Part shown: one piece after another, positions 22,195-30,473 of the stretch
How positions within the stretch are numbered: position 1 is the first letter of the stretch
How the letters are laid out: the number at the start of each line of letters is the position of its first letter
Origin: Bacteroidaceae bacterium
Lineage (GTDB): Bacteria > Bacteroidota > Bacteroidia > Bacteroidales > Bacteroidaceae
Assembly (NCBI GenBank): GCA_024401055.1
Contig: JAKSLT010000007.1
Coordinates: forward strand, 1-51,867
Reading direction: 5' to 3'
Length of the DNA stretch: 51,867 bases
Notes under the pieces: model-generated
What the model was told of the DNA's origin: nothing
The model's database searches: none
Seen by the model: the letters and a program-made list of their open reading frames with translations, nothing else
Program-made: the position numbers and the translations under genes

Positions 22195-24834
22195 TCAGAA
22201 TTCCTGTCCGATGATGAAGTGGAACTGCGAGCCGCCAATCTTTGTGCCGGCAGCATTGTACTTCTGGAAGCCGTAGGCCCAGTCGATGCCCATGAGGCCG
22301 ACCATAGGCAGGAGGATGCGGACGCCGGCGCCGGCGCTCTTCTTCAGAGAGAAGGGATTGAACTTGCTCACGTCCTGCCAGGCGTTGCCGGCCTCGGCAA
22401 AGGCGAGGGCATAGATGCTTGTGGAGGTCTGCAGCATGATGGGCACGCGCAGTTCGAGGGTGAAGCGGGTGTAGGCGTAGGCATTGTCGTAGTTGGCACC
22501 GGCCAGGGAGCCGTTGTCGTAGCCGCGCAGGCCGATGGTCTCCGTGGCGTAGCCCGTGCTGTAGCCCGACATGCCGTCGCCGCCCATATAGTAGCTCTCG
22601 AAGGGGCTCTTCTTATATTTATTATAGTGCCCCAGGATGCCTACTTCGGCGCGCGTCATCAGCACAGGGGTATGCTTCTGACTCTTGGCCAGGGCTATGT
22701 AGTTGCGGAACTTGAACTTCCACTTGTGGTACTCAATCCAGCGGTATTTCTCCTGCGACTCGGCGCGGTAGTCCTTGCTGTAGTAGTTGGTGGCCAGATT
22801 CTTGTAGTCGCGGCCGTCCCATAGCGAGTAGGGGGGCGTGAAGGTGCCCGTCAGGAGGAACTCCGAGCCGCGGCGGGGGAAGAAGGAGTTGTCGGTTGAC
22901 GTGCGGCTGAGCGTCAGGCTGAGGTTGAAGTTGTTGCAGTTGCCGTTCTGGATGATGAAGTACTGCCAGTTCTTCAGCATATAGCGGGTGTAGCTGAGCT
23001 CGGCCATGAACATGAAGAAGTCGTCGGGCCAGCGCAGGCGCTTACCGAAGCCGAGCGAAACGCCCAGCAGCTTCACGTACTTGTCGGGGTCGTAATAGTT
23101 GCTGTAGTTGTAGTAGTTCGACGACGTGCCGTAGCCGTAATAGTAATTATAGTAGTTGGCGTAGTTGCTGTAGTAGTTGGAGTTCACGTCGGTCTGCTTG
23201 GAGTAATAGACGCTGAAGGAGAACTGGTTGGGGCGTTTCTTTCCGAACCAGGGGTCCACGAACTGGAGGGAGTAACTCTGGAAGTATGTGCCGTTGGTCT
23301 GTCCGGAGATGGCGAGCGTCTGTCCGTCGCCCTGGGGGATGAAGCCTGCGCGCTTGTAGCCCTTCTTGCCGAAGAGGTTCTGGATACTAAAGTTCGTGAA
23401 CTTCAGGCTCACGCGGCCCACGATGCCGGTCTGGCCCCAGCCGGCGCTGAGTTCTATCTGGTCGCCGCCCTTGGTGACGAGCGGGTAGGTGATATCCACG
23501 GTGCCGCTCTGCTCGTCGGGCTTGATGCCCTTCTGTATTTCGCTCTGGAGGATTTCCGGGTCAAACTGGTTCATGCTGGCCAGTTCGCGGACGGAACGTT
23601 CGAGGGCGTCCATGGAGAATAGGTCGCCGGGCTTCGTGCGCAGTTCGCGGCGGATGACTTCCTCATAGACGCGGTCGTTACCGCTGATGCGGATGTGGTT
23701 GAGTGTGGCCTGGCGGCCCTCGTATATTCGCATTTCGAGGTCAACGGAGTCGGCCTCCACGTTCACCTCCACGGGGTCGAGGCGATAGAACACGTAGCCG
23801 TTGTTGTAGTATTCCTTGCCGATGGCGTCCTCGTCCTCGTTGAGGCGCTTGCTCATGAACTGCTGGTCATACACGTCGCCGCGCTGCATCTTCAGCACGC
23901 TGCTGAGCTGGTCTGTGGTATAGACGGTGTTGCCTACCCAATTGATGTTGCGGACGTAGTATTTCTGTCCCTTGCTGTAGTCGAGGTAGATGTCCACGTG
24001 TTTCGGGTCGAGGGTCACCACGGAGTCCTTCACGAGCAGTGCGTCGCGGTAGCCCCAGCCGTTGAGCTTGTCGATGGTGTTCCATTTGTCCTCCTCGTAT
24101 TTCTCGGGGATGAACTTCTTGCTCTTGAAGAAGTTGATGAGGCCTTTTTCGTGCGTCTTCTTCATCGAGCGTTTCAGCTTGCCTATGCTCTCGCCTTCGG
24201 CCAGGGAGTCGAGGCCGGTGACGTAGATTTTGTGGACGCGTATCTTTTCATTTTTGTTGATGTTGACGTCCACGAGCATGGAGTTCTCCTTCGTCACGTC
24301 CTCTTTCTGCTGTATGTCGATTTCGGCGTTCTTGTAGCCTTTGTCGTCGAAGTATCGCTTGATGAGTTTCTTGGCGTTGTCAACGAGGTTGGGGGTTATC
24401 TGGTTGCCCACGGTGAGTCCGAGGCGCTGCTCGATGTCTTCGCGTTCGCTTTTCTTCACGCCGTTGTAGCGGATGCTGCTGACGCGGGGCTGCGCCGTGA
24501 GTTTCACGTGCAGATAGATGGTGCTGCCCACGATACTGTCGGCTTCGATGCTGACGCTGGAGAAGAGACCCTGTTTCCAGTAGTTGTGGATGGCCTGACT
24601 GATGTCTGCGCCGGGCACCTGATAGATTTTGCCGATTTCCAGGCCGGAGTATGAGCGCAGCAGCTCGTCGTCGTAGCCTTTTATGCCGTCCACGGCGATG
24701 CCGCCGAGGATGTACCGCGTGTTGTTCGAGGAGTATGTAATGTCGGGCGTCACTGTGGTCTGCGCAGAGAGGCTCTGGCAGCAGAGAGTCAGCATAAGGC
24801 TGCAAAGGAGGGCGAAGAGGGAGTGTTTATGCAT
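22195..24834 (-). CDS. bamA: BamA outer-membrane protein assembly factor
   Basis: From the ATG at 24834 the protein has 879 residues and a signal peptide ending near SLSAQ (25). Several POTRA domains fill about 30-440, with phrases such as VGNQITPNLVDNAKKLI. A 16-strand beta-barrel follows, ending in GGSQFHFIIGQEF with a terminal Phe as expected for barrel recognition. A Tyr/Asn-rich loop (about 545-590, repeated YYNY and NYYN) is notable. BamA inserts barrel proteins into the outer membrane and is essential. The start at 24855 is rejected because it would put seven extra residues before the signal peptide. Confidence 0.95.
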   Translation of the reverse strand: MHKHSLFALLCSLMLTLCCQSLSAQTTVTPDITYSSNNTRYILGGIAVDGIKGYDDELLRSYSGLEIGKIYQVPGADISQAIHNYWKQGLFSSVSIEADSIVGSTIYLHVKLTAQPRVSSIRYNGVKKSEREDIEQRLGLTVGNQITPNLVDNAKKLIKRYFDDKGYKNAEIDIQQKEDVTKENSMLVDVNINKNEKIRVHKIYVTGLDSLAEGESIGKLKRSMKKTHEKGLINFFKSKKFIPEKYEEDKWNTIDKLNGWGYRDALLVKDSVVTLDPKHVDIYLDYSKGQKYYVRNINWVGNTVYTTDQLSSVLKMQRGDVYDQQFMSKRLNEDEDAIGKEYYNNGYVFYRLDPVEVNVEADSVDLEMRIYEGRQATLNHIRISGNDRVYEEVIRRELRTKPGDLFSMDALERSVRELASMNQFDPEILQSEIQKGIKPDEQSGTVDITYPLVTKGGDQIELSAGWGQTGIVGRVSLKFTNFSIQNLFGKKGYKRAGFIPQGDGQTLAISGQTNGTYFQSYSLQFVDPWFGKKRPNQFSFSVYYSKQTDVNSNYYSNYANYYNYYYGYGTSSNYYNYSNYYDPDKYVKLLGVSLGFGKRLRWPDDFFMFMAELSYTRYMLKNWQYFIIQNGNCNNFNLSLTLSRTSTDNSFFPRRGSEFLLTGTFTPPYSLWDGRDYKNLATNYYSKDYRAESQEKYRWIEYHKWKFKFRNYIALAKSQKHTPVLMTRAEVGILGHYNKYKKSPFESYYMGGDGMSGYSTGYATETIGLRGYDNGSLAGANYDNAYAYTRFTLELRVPIMLQTSTSIYALAFAEAGNAWQDVSKFNPFSLKKSAGAGVRILLPMVGLMGIDWAYGFQKYNAAGTKIGGSQFHFIIGQEF

Positions 24835-24841
24835 GAGTTGG

Positions 24842-24985
24842 AGGACAACGGACAACGCACAACGGACAAAAGTTCGCGCCAGGCGTTCCGTCTGTATCTT
24901 TTATTTCAATTTAGGCTTATTCTCTTAATTGTTAACTCTTATCTGTTAACTGTTAACTGTTCACTCTTAACTGTTAACTCTCAAC
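24842..24985. repeat. Two heptamer repeat patches in the uppS-bamA gap
   Basis: At 24842-24871 units of GACAACG occur; at about 24924-24985 units of the GTTAACT kind occur and run into the last codons and stop of uppS. The repeats fill almost the whole gap. Confidence 0.6.
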
Positions 24986-25687
24986 CACCTGTTCCGAAGT
25001 CTTGCCGAAGCGGCGTTCGCGGGCGTTGTAGGCTTCTATGGCTTCCATGAGGTGGGGCTCGTCGAAGTCGGGCCAGAGGGTGTCGGTGAAGTAGAATTCG
25101 GCGTAGGCGAGTTGCCAGAGGAGGTAGTTGCTCAGGCGCAGCTCTCCGCCGGTGCGGATGAGCAGGTCGGGGTCGGGCATGAAGTTTGTGGCGAGGTGCT
25201 CACTGATGGTCTCCTCCGTGATGTCGGCGGGCGCCATCGTGCCGTCCTTGCACGCGCTGGCAATCTGCTTTACGGCCTCTGTGATTTCCCATTTGGAGGA
25301 GTAGGAGAGGGCGATGACCATTGTCATGCCGGTGTTGACGCTTGTGCGCTCCTCGCAGTGGCGTATGCTCTTCACGACGTGTTCCGGCACGCGGCTGATG
25401 TCGCCTATGATGCGCATTCTCACGTTGTTTTTCATGAAGATTTCCTCCTCCAGCGCCTCGAGTATGAGGGCCATGAGGGCGGCCACCTCTTCTGCGGGCC
25501 GGTTCCAGTTTTCTGTGCTGAAGGTGTAGAGCGTGAGGTATTTCACGCCCAGATTGGAGCATGCGGTGGTGATACGCCTTACGGCTTCCACGCCTTCCTG
25601 GTGGCCCATGGAGCGGTTGAGGCCGCGGGCTTTGGCCCAGCGTCCGTTGCCGTCCATTATTATGGCGATATGTTGGGGAATGTGCAT
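24974..25687 (-). CDS. uppS: Undecaprenyl diphosphate synthase
   Basis: The product has 237 residues. Conserved parts of the cis-prenyltransferase family are present: [16 protein letters not shown] (about 8-23) with the catalytic Asp, [13 protein letters not shown] (about 76-88) and [20 protein letters not shown] with the pyrophosphate-binding Arg residues. It adds eight isopentenyl units to farnesyl diphosphate, producing the C55 carrier for peptidoglycan and the surface polysaccharide. It lies upstream of bamA in the conserved operon. Confidence 0.97.
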   Translation of the reverse strand: MHIPQHIAIIMDGNGRWAKARGLNRSMGHQEGVEAVRRITTACSNLGVKYLTLYTFSTENWNRPAEEVAALMALILEALEEEIFMKNNVRMRIIGDISRVPEHVVKSIRHCEERTSVNTGMTMVIALSYSSKWEITEAVKQIASACKDGTMAPADITEETISEHLATNFMPDPDLLIRTGGELRLSNYLLWQLAYAEFYFTDTLWPDFDEPHLMEAIEAYNARERRFGKTSEQVVES

Positions 25688-25696
25688 AAGGGAGAA

Positions 25697-25810
25697 GACC
25701 CTCCCCTGGCCCCTCCCTAAAGGGCGGGGAACGGTTTGGGGATGTGAGTTAAAGACCCTCCCCTAACCCCTCCCTTAAAGGGCGGGGAACGGATTGGGAA
25801 TGTGGATTAA
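25697..25810. repeat. 57-bp tandem repeat, two copies
   Basis: Units begin at 25697 and 25754. Each starts GACCCTCCCC, has a CCCTCCCT(T)AAAGGGCGGGG core and ends with a GGATGTG-like tail. They lie between DUF6089 and uppS. The CCC-TTAAAGGG core is the same type that appears in the Omp28-like coding sequence. Confidence 0.7.
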
Positions 25811-25862
25811 TAGTTTATAGTTAAGAGTTGACAGTTGGTTTTCCGTATCGCTCGTAAGTATT

Positions 25863-25911
25863 CCTCCCCTTCAAGGGGGAGGTGTCAGCGCTTGCGCTGA
25901 CGGAGGGGGTT
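25863..25911. repeat. Bipartite hairpin repeat, copy A
   Basis: An outer C-rich/G-rich hairpin (CCTCCCCTTCAAGGGGGAGG) is followed by an inner stem GTCAGCG-CTTG-CGCTGAC and then GGAGGGGGTT. Copies B (47743) and C (41937, reverse) share the plan but not the inner stem sequence. Confidence 0.65.
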
Positions 25912-25913
25912 AC

Positions 25914-26633
25914 TTATTCCGCCTTGTTGCACGTCGGGCATTTCGGGCTGATATCGTAGGTGAGCGAGAGCATGGTCTTTGAGTAGAAGTCCTTGCCGTG
26001 GAAGCCGCTTCCCTCTATGCCGGCGGGGGCGTTGAGGCCGTCGAGTTTGTCGCTGGGGGTGAAGTGCAGCGTCCAGTCGAGGGAGAGGTTGAGGCGCTTG
26101 CCTATTTTGTATTTCACGCCGAGGCCTACGGGCAGATCCACCGTGAAGGCTTTTCCTGCGGTACTGTAGAGCATGCCGACGCCGAGTTGCAGATAGGGTG
26201 TCAGGCGTTTGTGGCCCAGGTAGTTCCTGTACCAGCCGTAGGGCAGGAAGTGGAGTTCGTAGAGGGCGTTGAGGTCGATGATGCCGCCGCTCATGCTGTA
26301 TTGCAGGCGTTCCGTGCCGCTCTGGCCGAGCTGTGCGGGATAGAAGTCCTTCACGCCTTCCGTGTCGTCCTTGACGGCGTTGTAGCCGAGGGTGGTCTTG
26401 ATGGCCATGCGGGGGGAGATGATGAAGCGCATCATGCCTTGCGCGCTGAGGTGTGAGGCTCCGTACCACTTGTTGTTGAGGTCGCTGAGCATGAAGTTGA
26501 GTCCGAGGCCGGCACCTATCTCCTTGGTGTATTCCAGGGCGTCGTCCTGCGCCGCCGACGGCATGGCGCTCAGCGTGGCGAGCACGAGGGCGGCGATGAG
26601 GCGGCAGGTGTTGTGGCGGTGGCGGGTGTTCAT
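25914..26633 (-). CDS. DUF6089 family outer-membrane beta-barrel protein
   Basis: This 239-residue protein has a signal peptide ending near SAAQ (29). The rest has the alternating pattern of a small outer-membrane barrel, with conserved phrases GAGLGLNFMLSDLNN and LTPYLQLGVGMLYS. It resembles the DUF6089 family that lies before uppS in Bacteroidales. A short Cys pair near the end (CPTC) is unusual. Function is unknown; place in the bamA operon suggests an envelope role. Confidence 0.8.
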   Translation of the reverse strand: MNTRHRHNTCRLIAALVLATLSAMPSAAQDDALEYTKEIGAGLGLNFMLSDLNNKWYGASHLSAQGMMRFIISPRMAIKTTLGYNAVKDDTEGVKDFYPAQLGQSGTERLQYSMSGGIIDLNALYELHFLPYGWYRNYLGHKRLTPYLQLGVGMLYSTAGKAFTVDLPVGLGVKYKIGKRLNLSLDWTLHFTPSDKLDGLNAPAGIEGSGFHGKDFYSKTMLSLTYDISPKCPTCNKAE

Positions 26634-26697
26634 GGTGTCGTGGCGGCAGGGCTTGCGGTTACGGCGGCGGGAGTTGATGCCGGCCGGGCAGGGGTTA

Positions 26698-28074
26698 TCA
26701 GTGGGTGGCGTCGGTGTCTTTCCATCCCAGGCGGTTGAGGCGTCCGCGCCAGAGCTGGCCGTCGGTGCCGCAGAGTATCCAGATGAAGTTCTCGTTGTCC
26801 ACGGTCATTGTGGCTTGTGCGCCGGCGGGCAGGGCGGGGAGGGCAATCACTGTGTTGTCCCACGAGCGGCCGGTGTCGTAGCTCAGGTAGAGCGCGGCGT
26901 ATCCGTTGCTCTTTGTGCCGCAGAGCAGTGTGCCGTTGTCGTAGAAGGCCAGTGCGGGCAGGCTCACGTCGGGGATTTTGTGGAGGTTGTCTTTTTCAGC
27001 GGCGATGTGTGTCCATTGGAACCGGGCCACGTCTTCCATGTCTTCCCGGCGCATTTCGTTGCGCTTCCATGCCACGGTGCGTCCTCCCTCTGCGGTGCCG
27101 ACGAGGATTATTTCCTCAACGTCGGCGTTGGCCTGCGTGGGTCTGGCGAGGGCTGTGGCGCCGGTGCGGGGTATGGAGTCGTTGGTGCCGGCGTTGTCGG
27201 CGGCCCATGTGCTGCCGTGGTCGGTGCTGCGCAGGAATCCGTGTGTGCCGATGCCGTAGAGGCTTTGCGTGGTGGCGCCGGCGAGCGTCGTGAGTCCCTC
27301 GGGGCGCGTGGCCGTGGCGGTCCAGTTGATGCCGTCGGTGCTCCTCATGACGTGGGTGGCGGTGAGGCCGTAGAACGCGGCACCCTGGCGCACTATGGTG
27401 GCGGGCTGCGGCACGTCGGTGCCTGTCGTGGCGCGTTGCCACTGGCTTGCATTCTGGCGGAGAGCCCACATGGCCACGGGGCCGTCCTCACCTACGCCCC
27501 ATGCCAGCAGGCTGTCGCCGCGCGTCATGAGCCGCAGGTCAGCCAGGTGTGCGGCGGGCGTCGTCGCGGCCAGCCGGTGCCAGCGCAGGGAGTCGCCCTC
27601 TTCCTGATGCACGCGGAGTTCCACGGTGTAGGTCACATCGCTGTTGCCGTCGAGCCCGTGCACGGTGATTTCGCGGGGCTGCCGGTAGTCGGTGGAGTCG
27701 GAGGCGGCAAACAGCGTGTCGTTGCCGGTCGTGAGGCTCTTGATGGTGGCCGTGCCCTGGCAGGTGAAGTTGGAGAACGTCACCTTGTCCACGTGGGTGT
27801 AGGTGGGCAGGGAGTCGCAGTTGAAGATGCGGTGCCCCACCTGGTCGATGGTGAGGGGATAAGTGCTGCCCGTCACGGTGCTGACGCTCACGGTGTCGGT
27901 GCCGTCGGCCTTTTTGAAGGGGATGTATCGCTTCATGCTGCCCAGAATGGCGTTGTTGACGTAGCTGATGCCGGCGTAATCGTCGGTGGAGTCGTCGCCG
28001 CCGAGGCAACTGGTGAGGGCCGTGGAGCCGATGGCGAGGGCCATGAAGAGGGAGAGGTATTTAGGGGTCTTCAT
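26698..28074 (-). CDS. DUF6242 domain lipoprotein with BNR-type beta-propeller repeats
   Basis: From the ATG at 28074 the product has 458 residues. A lipobox LTSC puts the lipidated Cys at 23, followed by GGDDSTDD, an acidic start compatible with surface export. The C-terminal two thirds carry BNR/sialidase-like turns (VMRSTDGINWTATA, LRSTDHGSTWAADN). This matches the DUF6242 family, first gene of the DUF6089-uppS-bamA block. Function is unknown. A start two codons upstream (28080) is also possible. Confidence 0.85.
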   Translation of the reverse strand: MKTPKYLSLFMALAIGSTALTSCLGGDDSTDDYAGISYVNNAILGSMKRYIPFKKADGTDTVSVSTVTGSTYPLTIDQVGHRIFNCDSLPTYTHVDKVTFSNFTCQGTATIKSLTTGNDTLFAASDSTDYRQPREITVHGLDGNSDVTYTVELRVHQEEGDSLRWHRLAATTPAAHLADLRLMTRGDSLLAWGVGEDGPVAMWALRQNASQWQRATTGTDVPQPATIVRQGAAFYGLTATHVMRSTDGINWTATATRPEGLTTLAGATTQSLYGIGTHGFLRSTDHGSTWAADNAGTNDSIPRTGATALARPTQANADVEEIILVGTAEGGRTVAWKRNEMRREDMEDVARFQWTHIAAEKDNLHKIPDVSLPALAFYDNGTLLCGTKSNGYAALYLSYDTGRSWDNTVIALPALPAGAQATMTVDNENFIWILCGTDGQLWRGRLNRLGWKDTDATH

Positions 28075-28120
28075 ACACATTTATTATATACGCAGCGAGC
28101 GTGTGCGCGCGTTTGAGCTG

Positions 28121-28128
28121 CAAAGTTA
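28121..28128 (-). promoter_or_regulatory. -7 element of the DUF6242-bamA operon
   Basis: On the minus strand TAACTTTG matches TAnnTTTG, about 45 bases upstream of the first gene. It likely drives the whole run to 21065. Confidence 0.55.
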
Positions 28129-28305
28129 CGCTAATTTTTCCAAATAGCGAAGCCCTCGGCGGCTTTTTCGCCATTTTTTATGTTTTTTATGGAGAAAGGG
28201 CGGAAACAGCCCCGCCTTTTTTGAAACTTTTAACTAAAAAGCACCCGCCGTGCCCGCCGCATCGCGGCATGAGTTTTTCCTTCTCCCCCTTCCGCGCGGA
28301 GCATA

Positions 28306-28409
28306 AATCATAAAAATCATATTCCATCATACAGATCTTCATCGCGCCGCAGGCCCGGTGCGCTGCGCGGCTATGATGATAAAGATGATGCCTTATGATT
28401 TTTATGATT
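28306..28409. repeat. Long imperfect hairpin (16-bp perfect outer arms)
   Basis: 28306-28321 pairs perfectly with 28394-28409 (AATCATAAAAATCATA type). Further inward CATCAT and GATGATG-like parts also pair, around a GC-rich centre. The total is about 104 bases, consistent with a small palindromic element or structured RNA. Confidence 0.6.
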
Positions 28410-28427
28410 CTTTCCTTGCGCCTGGCG

Positions 28428-28800
28428 CTACTTCCCTTTTAATTCGCGCTCCGTGCCCTTTTGGTTCGCACTAGTTCCCTTTTAGTTTTTCCTACTTCCC
28501 TTTTAATTTCGGCGGAGGCCGGCTCGGGGCGGACTAAATGGGAACTAATTGCGCAAATCGCCGAAGAAATCGCGCGCGAATGGGAAGTACGCGCGCGAAA
28601 TCCCGATGTCCGCGCGCCGCCGGCCCTTCTGTCCCGCCGTTGTTCCCTTTTAATTTTCACTTCTTCCCTTTTAATTTTCGCTAAAAGGGAACTAGGAAAA
28701 ATTAAAGGAGGACTAGTTCAAATTAAATGGGAAGTAGTTCAAATTAAATGGGAAGTAGTTTGAATTAAAAGAGGATTAGTGAAGACAGGAAGGGGACTAA
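28428..28800. repeat. 21-bp repeat array with inverted halves
   Basis: Units of 21 bases with consensus CTAGTTCCCTTTTAATTTNN stand in forward orientation at 28428-28511 (four units; one is 22 bases) and 28640-28681 (two units). From 28682 the units continue in reverse orientation (TAAANGGGANTAGTTNNAAT) for five to six copies. The interval 28520-28635 holds diverged pieces. The same family occurs at 49786-49946. No protein reading is convincing, although 21 bases keep one frame open. Confidence 0.8.
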
Positions 28801-28816
28801 TTCCTTCTTTTTCAGA

Positions 28817-28846
28817 CAAAAAAAATAGCCTCCGCGGAGGGAGGCT
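28817..28846 (-). terminator. Intrinsic terminator (minus strand)
   Basis: AGCCTCC pairs with GGAGGCT around a 6-base loop. On the minus strand the stem is followed by A then an uninterrupted T run. Confidence 0.8.
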
Positions 28847-29107
28847 GGCGTCGTGGGGGCATGGTGTGCCCTAAAGGGGTGCGGCGGTGCGGGGCGAGGG
28901 CACCGTGCGGCGGCGGAAGAACGTCATGCGGCGCCGCTTGCCGCAAGACCGGCGAAAAAAGACAGGGCGACGGTCCTGAACCCGGAAAAGGGCAGGGGAG
29001 ACGAGCGCCACGGGGTGCTGATGGCGGGGGAGGGGGGGCGGTGGAGGATATGCGGAAAGTCATGGGACTGGAAAGAGAATGGGGGAGAAAGGAGGAGGAA
29101 GCGTTTG
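28820..29107 (-). ncRNA. Candidate small RNA, ~280 nt
   Basis: On the minus strand TACCTTTG (29121-29114) fits the -7 consensus, and TTGC lies 19 bases upstream as a possible -33. Transcription would end at a strong terminator: stem 28827-28833/28840-28846 followed by eight or nine T. The interval has no convincing reading frame, since the best one runs through the terminator. No match to RNase P, 6S, tmRNA or SRP RNA was recognised. Existence of a transcript is inferred from its ends only. Confidence 0.35.
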
Positions 29108-29134
29108 TGAGTGCAAAGGTAAAAAATAATTTTG
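29104..29134 (+). promoter_or_regulatory. Plus-strand promoter, TTTG-N19-TAATTTTG
   Basis: TTTG at 29104-29107 and TAATTTTG at 29127-29134 are separated by 19 bases, the consensus layout for Bacteroidetes. It overlaps the opposing -7 element of the candidate small RNA. The downstream transcript would run into 29140-29550, which holds no convincing gene; a 62-codon frame at 29270-29458 is the best of weak choices. Confidence 0.5.
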
Positions 29135-29493
29135 AAATGAGCAAGGGGAAGGGGCATATTTTTCTTAAAAGGGAAGAAAAGCGCGAAGTTGTTAAAATAT
29201 ACATTACGCGGACGGGGTGCGGGTGTGCCGCCTTGCCCGTCGGGCGGTGTCTGAACGGCCGCCGGAAGGATGCAAGGACGCGGCGCGGTGCCCGCATCGC
29301 CCTGCGTGAAAAACGGAGTCTTGATAAACGTCAGACTTGTTGGTATAACAAGTGAAGACGTGCAGAAGAAGTCCCACGCGCATCCCGCTTTGCCGTCGCA
29401 GAAGGAGCCTTGCATCTTCGCTGTCGGCACAAAACTGCCACCCAATGCCGAAGAGTAAAAACCGCTTGCGCCAGCGCGCTCCCTTCTCTTCAT

Positions 29494-29550
29494 TTTTAAC
29501 ATTTCAATTGTTAAAACGCGCTCCCCGCAGCGGCTCACGGCGAAGCGGGG
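29494..29550 (+). terminator. Two adjacent hairpins, possible terminator
   Basis: TTTTAAC and GTTAAAA pair at 29494-29516. CCCCGC (29523-29528) pairs with GCGGGG (29545-29550), followed by TCTTTATT. The second hairpin could end the transcript from 29104. Confidence 0.45.
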
Positions 29551-29787
29551 TCTTTATTACGTTGAAACAGTGTGCCTTAATGTCCGCCTCGGCCACACCT
29601 ATTTATAATACGCGCACGAGAAGAAAAAACGGCATCGGCGAAGGGCGTGTCGGCGAGGCTTATGCGGCGGGGACTTTCGGGGAGAAGATACGCTGACCGG
29701 TCAGGCATTATGTTGCGCTCGGCAGGGGAGGGAGCAGACAGGCATTGGCTGGAGGCCAACACAGCGAACGCAGTGAGCGGTGAGTAG

Positions 29788-29935
29788 CCCGGGACGAAGT
29801 CTCGGGCGTGCGCTCTCTCCCCGGGCTGGCTGGAGGCCAGTACCTCCCGACGGGGCGCTGCAGGTTCTTCTTCCGAGGTACTGGCTTCCAGCCAGCTCAC
29901 AGGCGCTGCGGCGAGTCCCGAGACTTCGTCCCGGG
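29788..29935. repeat. Large inverted repeat, ~148 bp
   Basis: 29788-29806 is exactly complementary to 29917-29935, and 29825-29846 to 29875-29896 with one mismatch. Related pieces (GGCTGGAGGCCA near 29749, GAGGCTTCCAGCCTC near 29972) lie on both sides. It looks like a palindromic mobile repeat; no protein is encoded. Confidence 0.7.
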
Positions 29936-30267
29936 TTCTTCGCAAGCTCAGATGCCAAGGCAAATCCTCAAAGTAGAGGCTTCCAGCCTCATCCTTCAAG
30001 AGGCGTCCGGGAGTGAAATTCTTGTCGGAAAGCAATGAGAGAAACATCTCTTCAAGGCGAAAAGTCCTTATCCGCCGGTGCGTAAACATTGGGGCGTGCT
30101 GCGGACGTGATTTCAGCGTGTTTTTCGGGGGCCGGAAAACCCTGCAAAACGGGATAGTTTTTCAAAATGGGGGGGGTAAATGCTATATGGGGCTATCAAA
30201 ATCAACATACAAGACAAAAAAAACGCGGAAAAGAGTAAAAAATGCAGACAGAACGAGAAGTAATTCG
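29936..30267. other. Intergenic, no gene seen
   Basis: Mixed composition with no protein-like frame. It leads into the promoter of the OmpA-like gene. Bases near 30166-30240 are A- and G-rich. Confidence 0.4.
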
Positions 30268-30275
30268 TACCTTTG
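30268..30275 (+). promoter_or_regulatory. -7 element of the OmpA-like gene
   Basis: TACCTTTG matches TAnnTTTG. It predicts a leader of about 190 bases before 30474, long enough for structure-based control. The leader contains CCCCTaaacaaaaGGGG near 30413-30424. Confidence 0.5.
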
Positions 30276-30473
30276 CACCCGCTTTTTAACGAGCCTGCGC
30301 GAATAAGCGCGAATAATGCGCCCGTCAAATGCCAGTGGGCAACACGGTGGCGGGCACAACGCGAAAGGCATAGCGCGATGTGCGACGCGTAAAGCCCCAA
30401 CTGCGCCCCTAAACAAAAGGGGGTACTAGGCTCCGCCGGAAAGCAACCCCAGAAAGACTCTAAGAATACACCC

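Noticed and set aside
28428..28800. CRISPR array
   Set aside because: Units are 21 bases with no separate spacers, orientation flips midway, and no cas gene is present.
28812..29538. Open frames on both strands in the 28.8-29.5 kb region
   Set aside because: They are rich in Pro, Arg and Ala from GC content, pass through terminators, and lack domain-like patterns.
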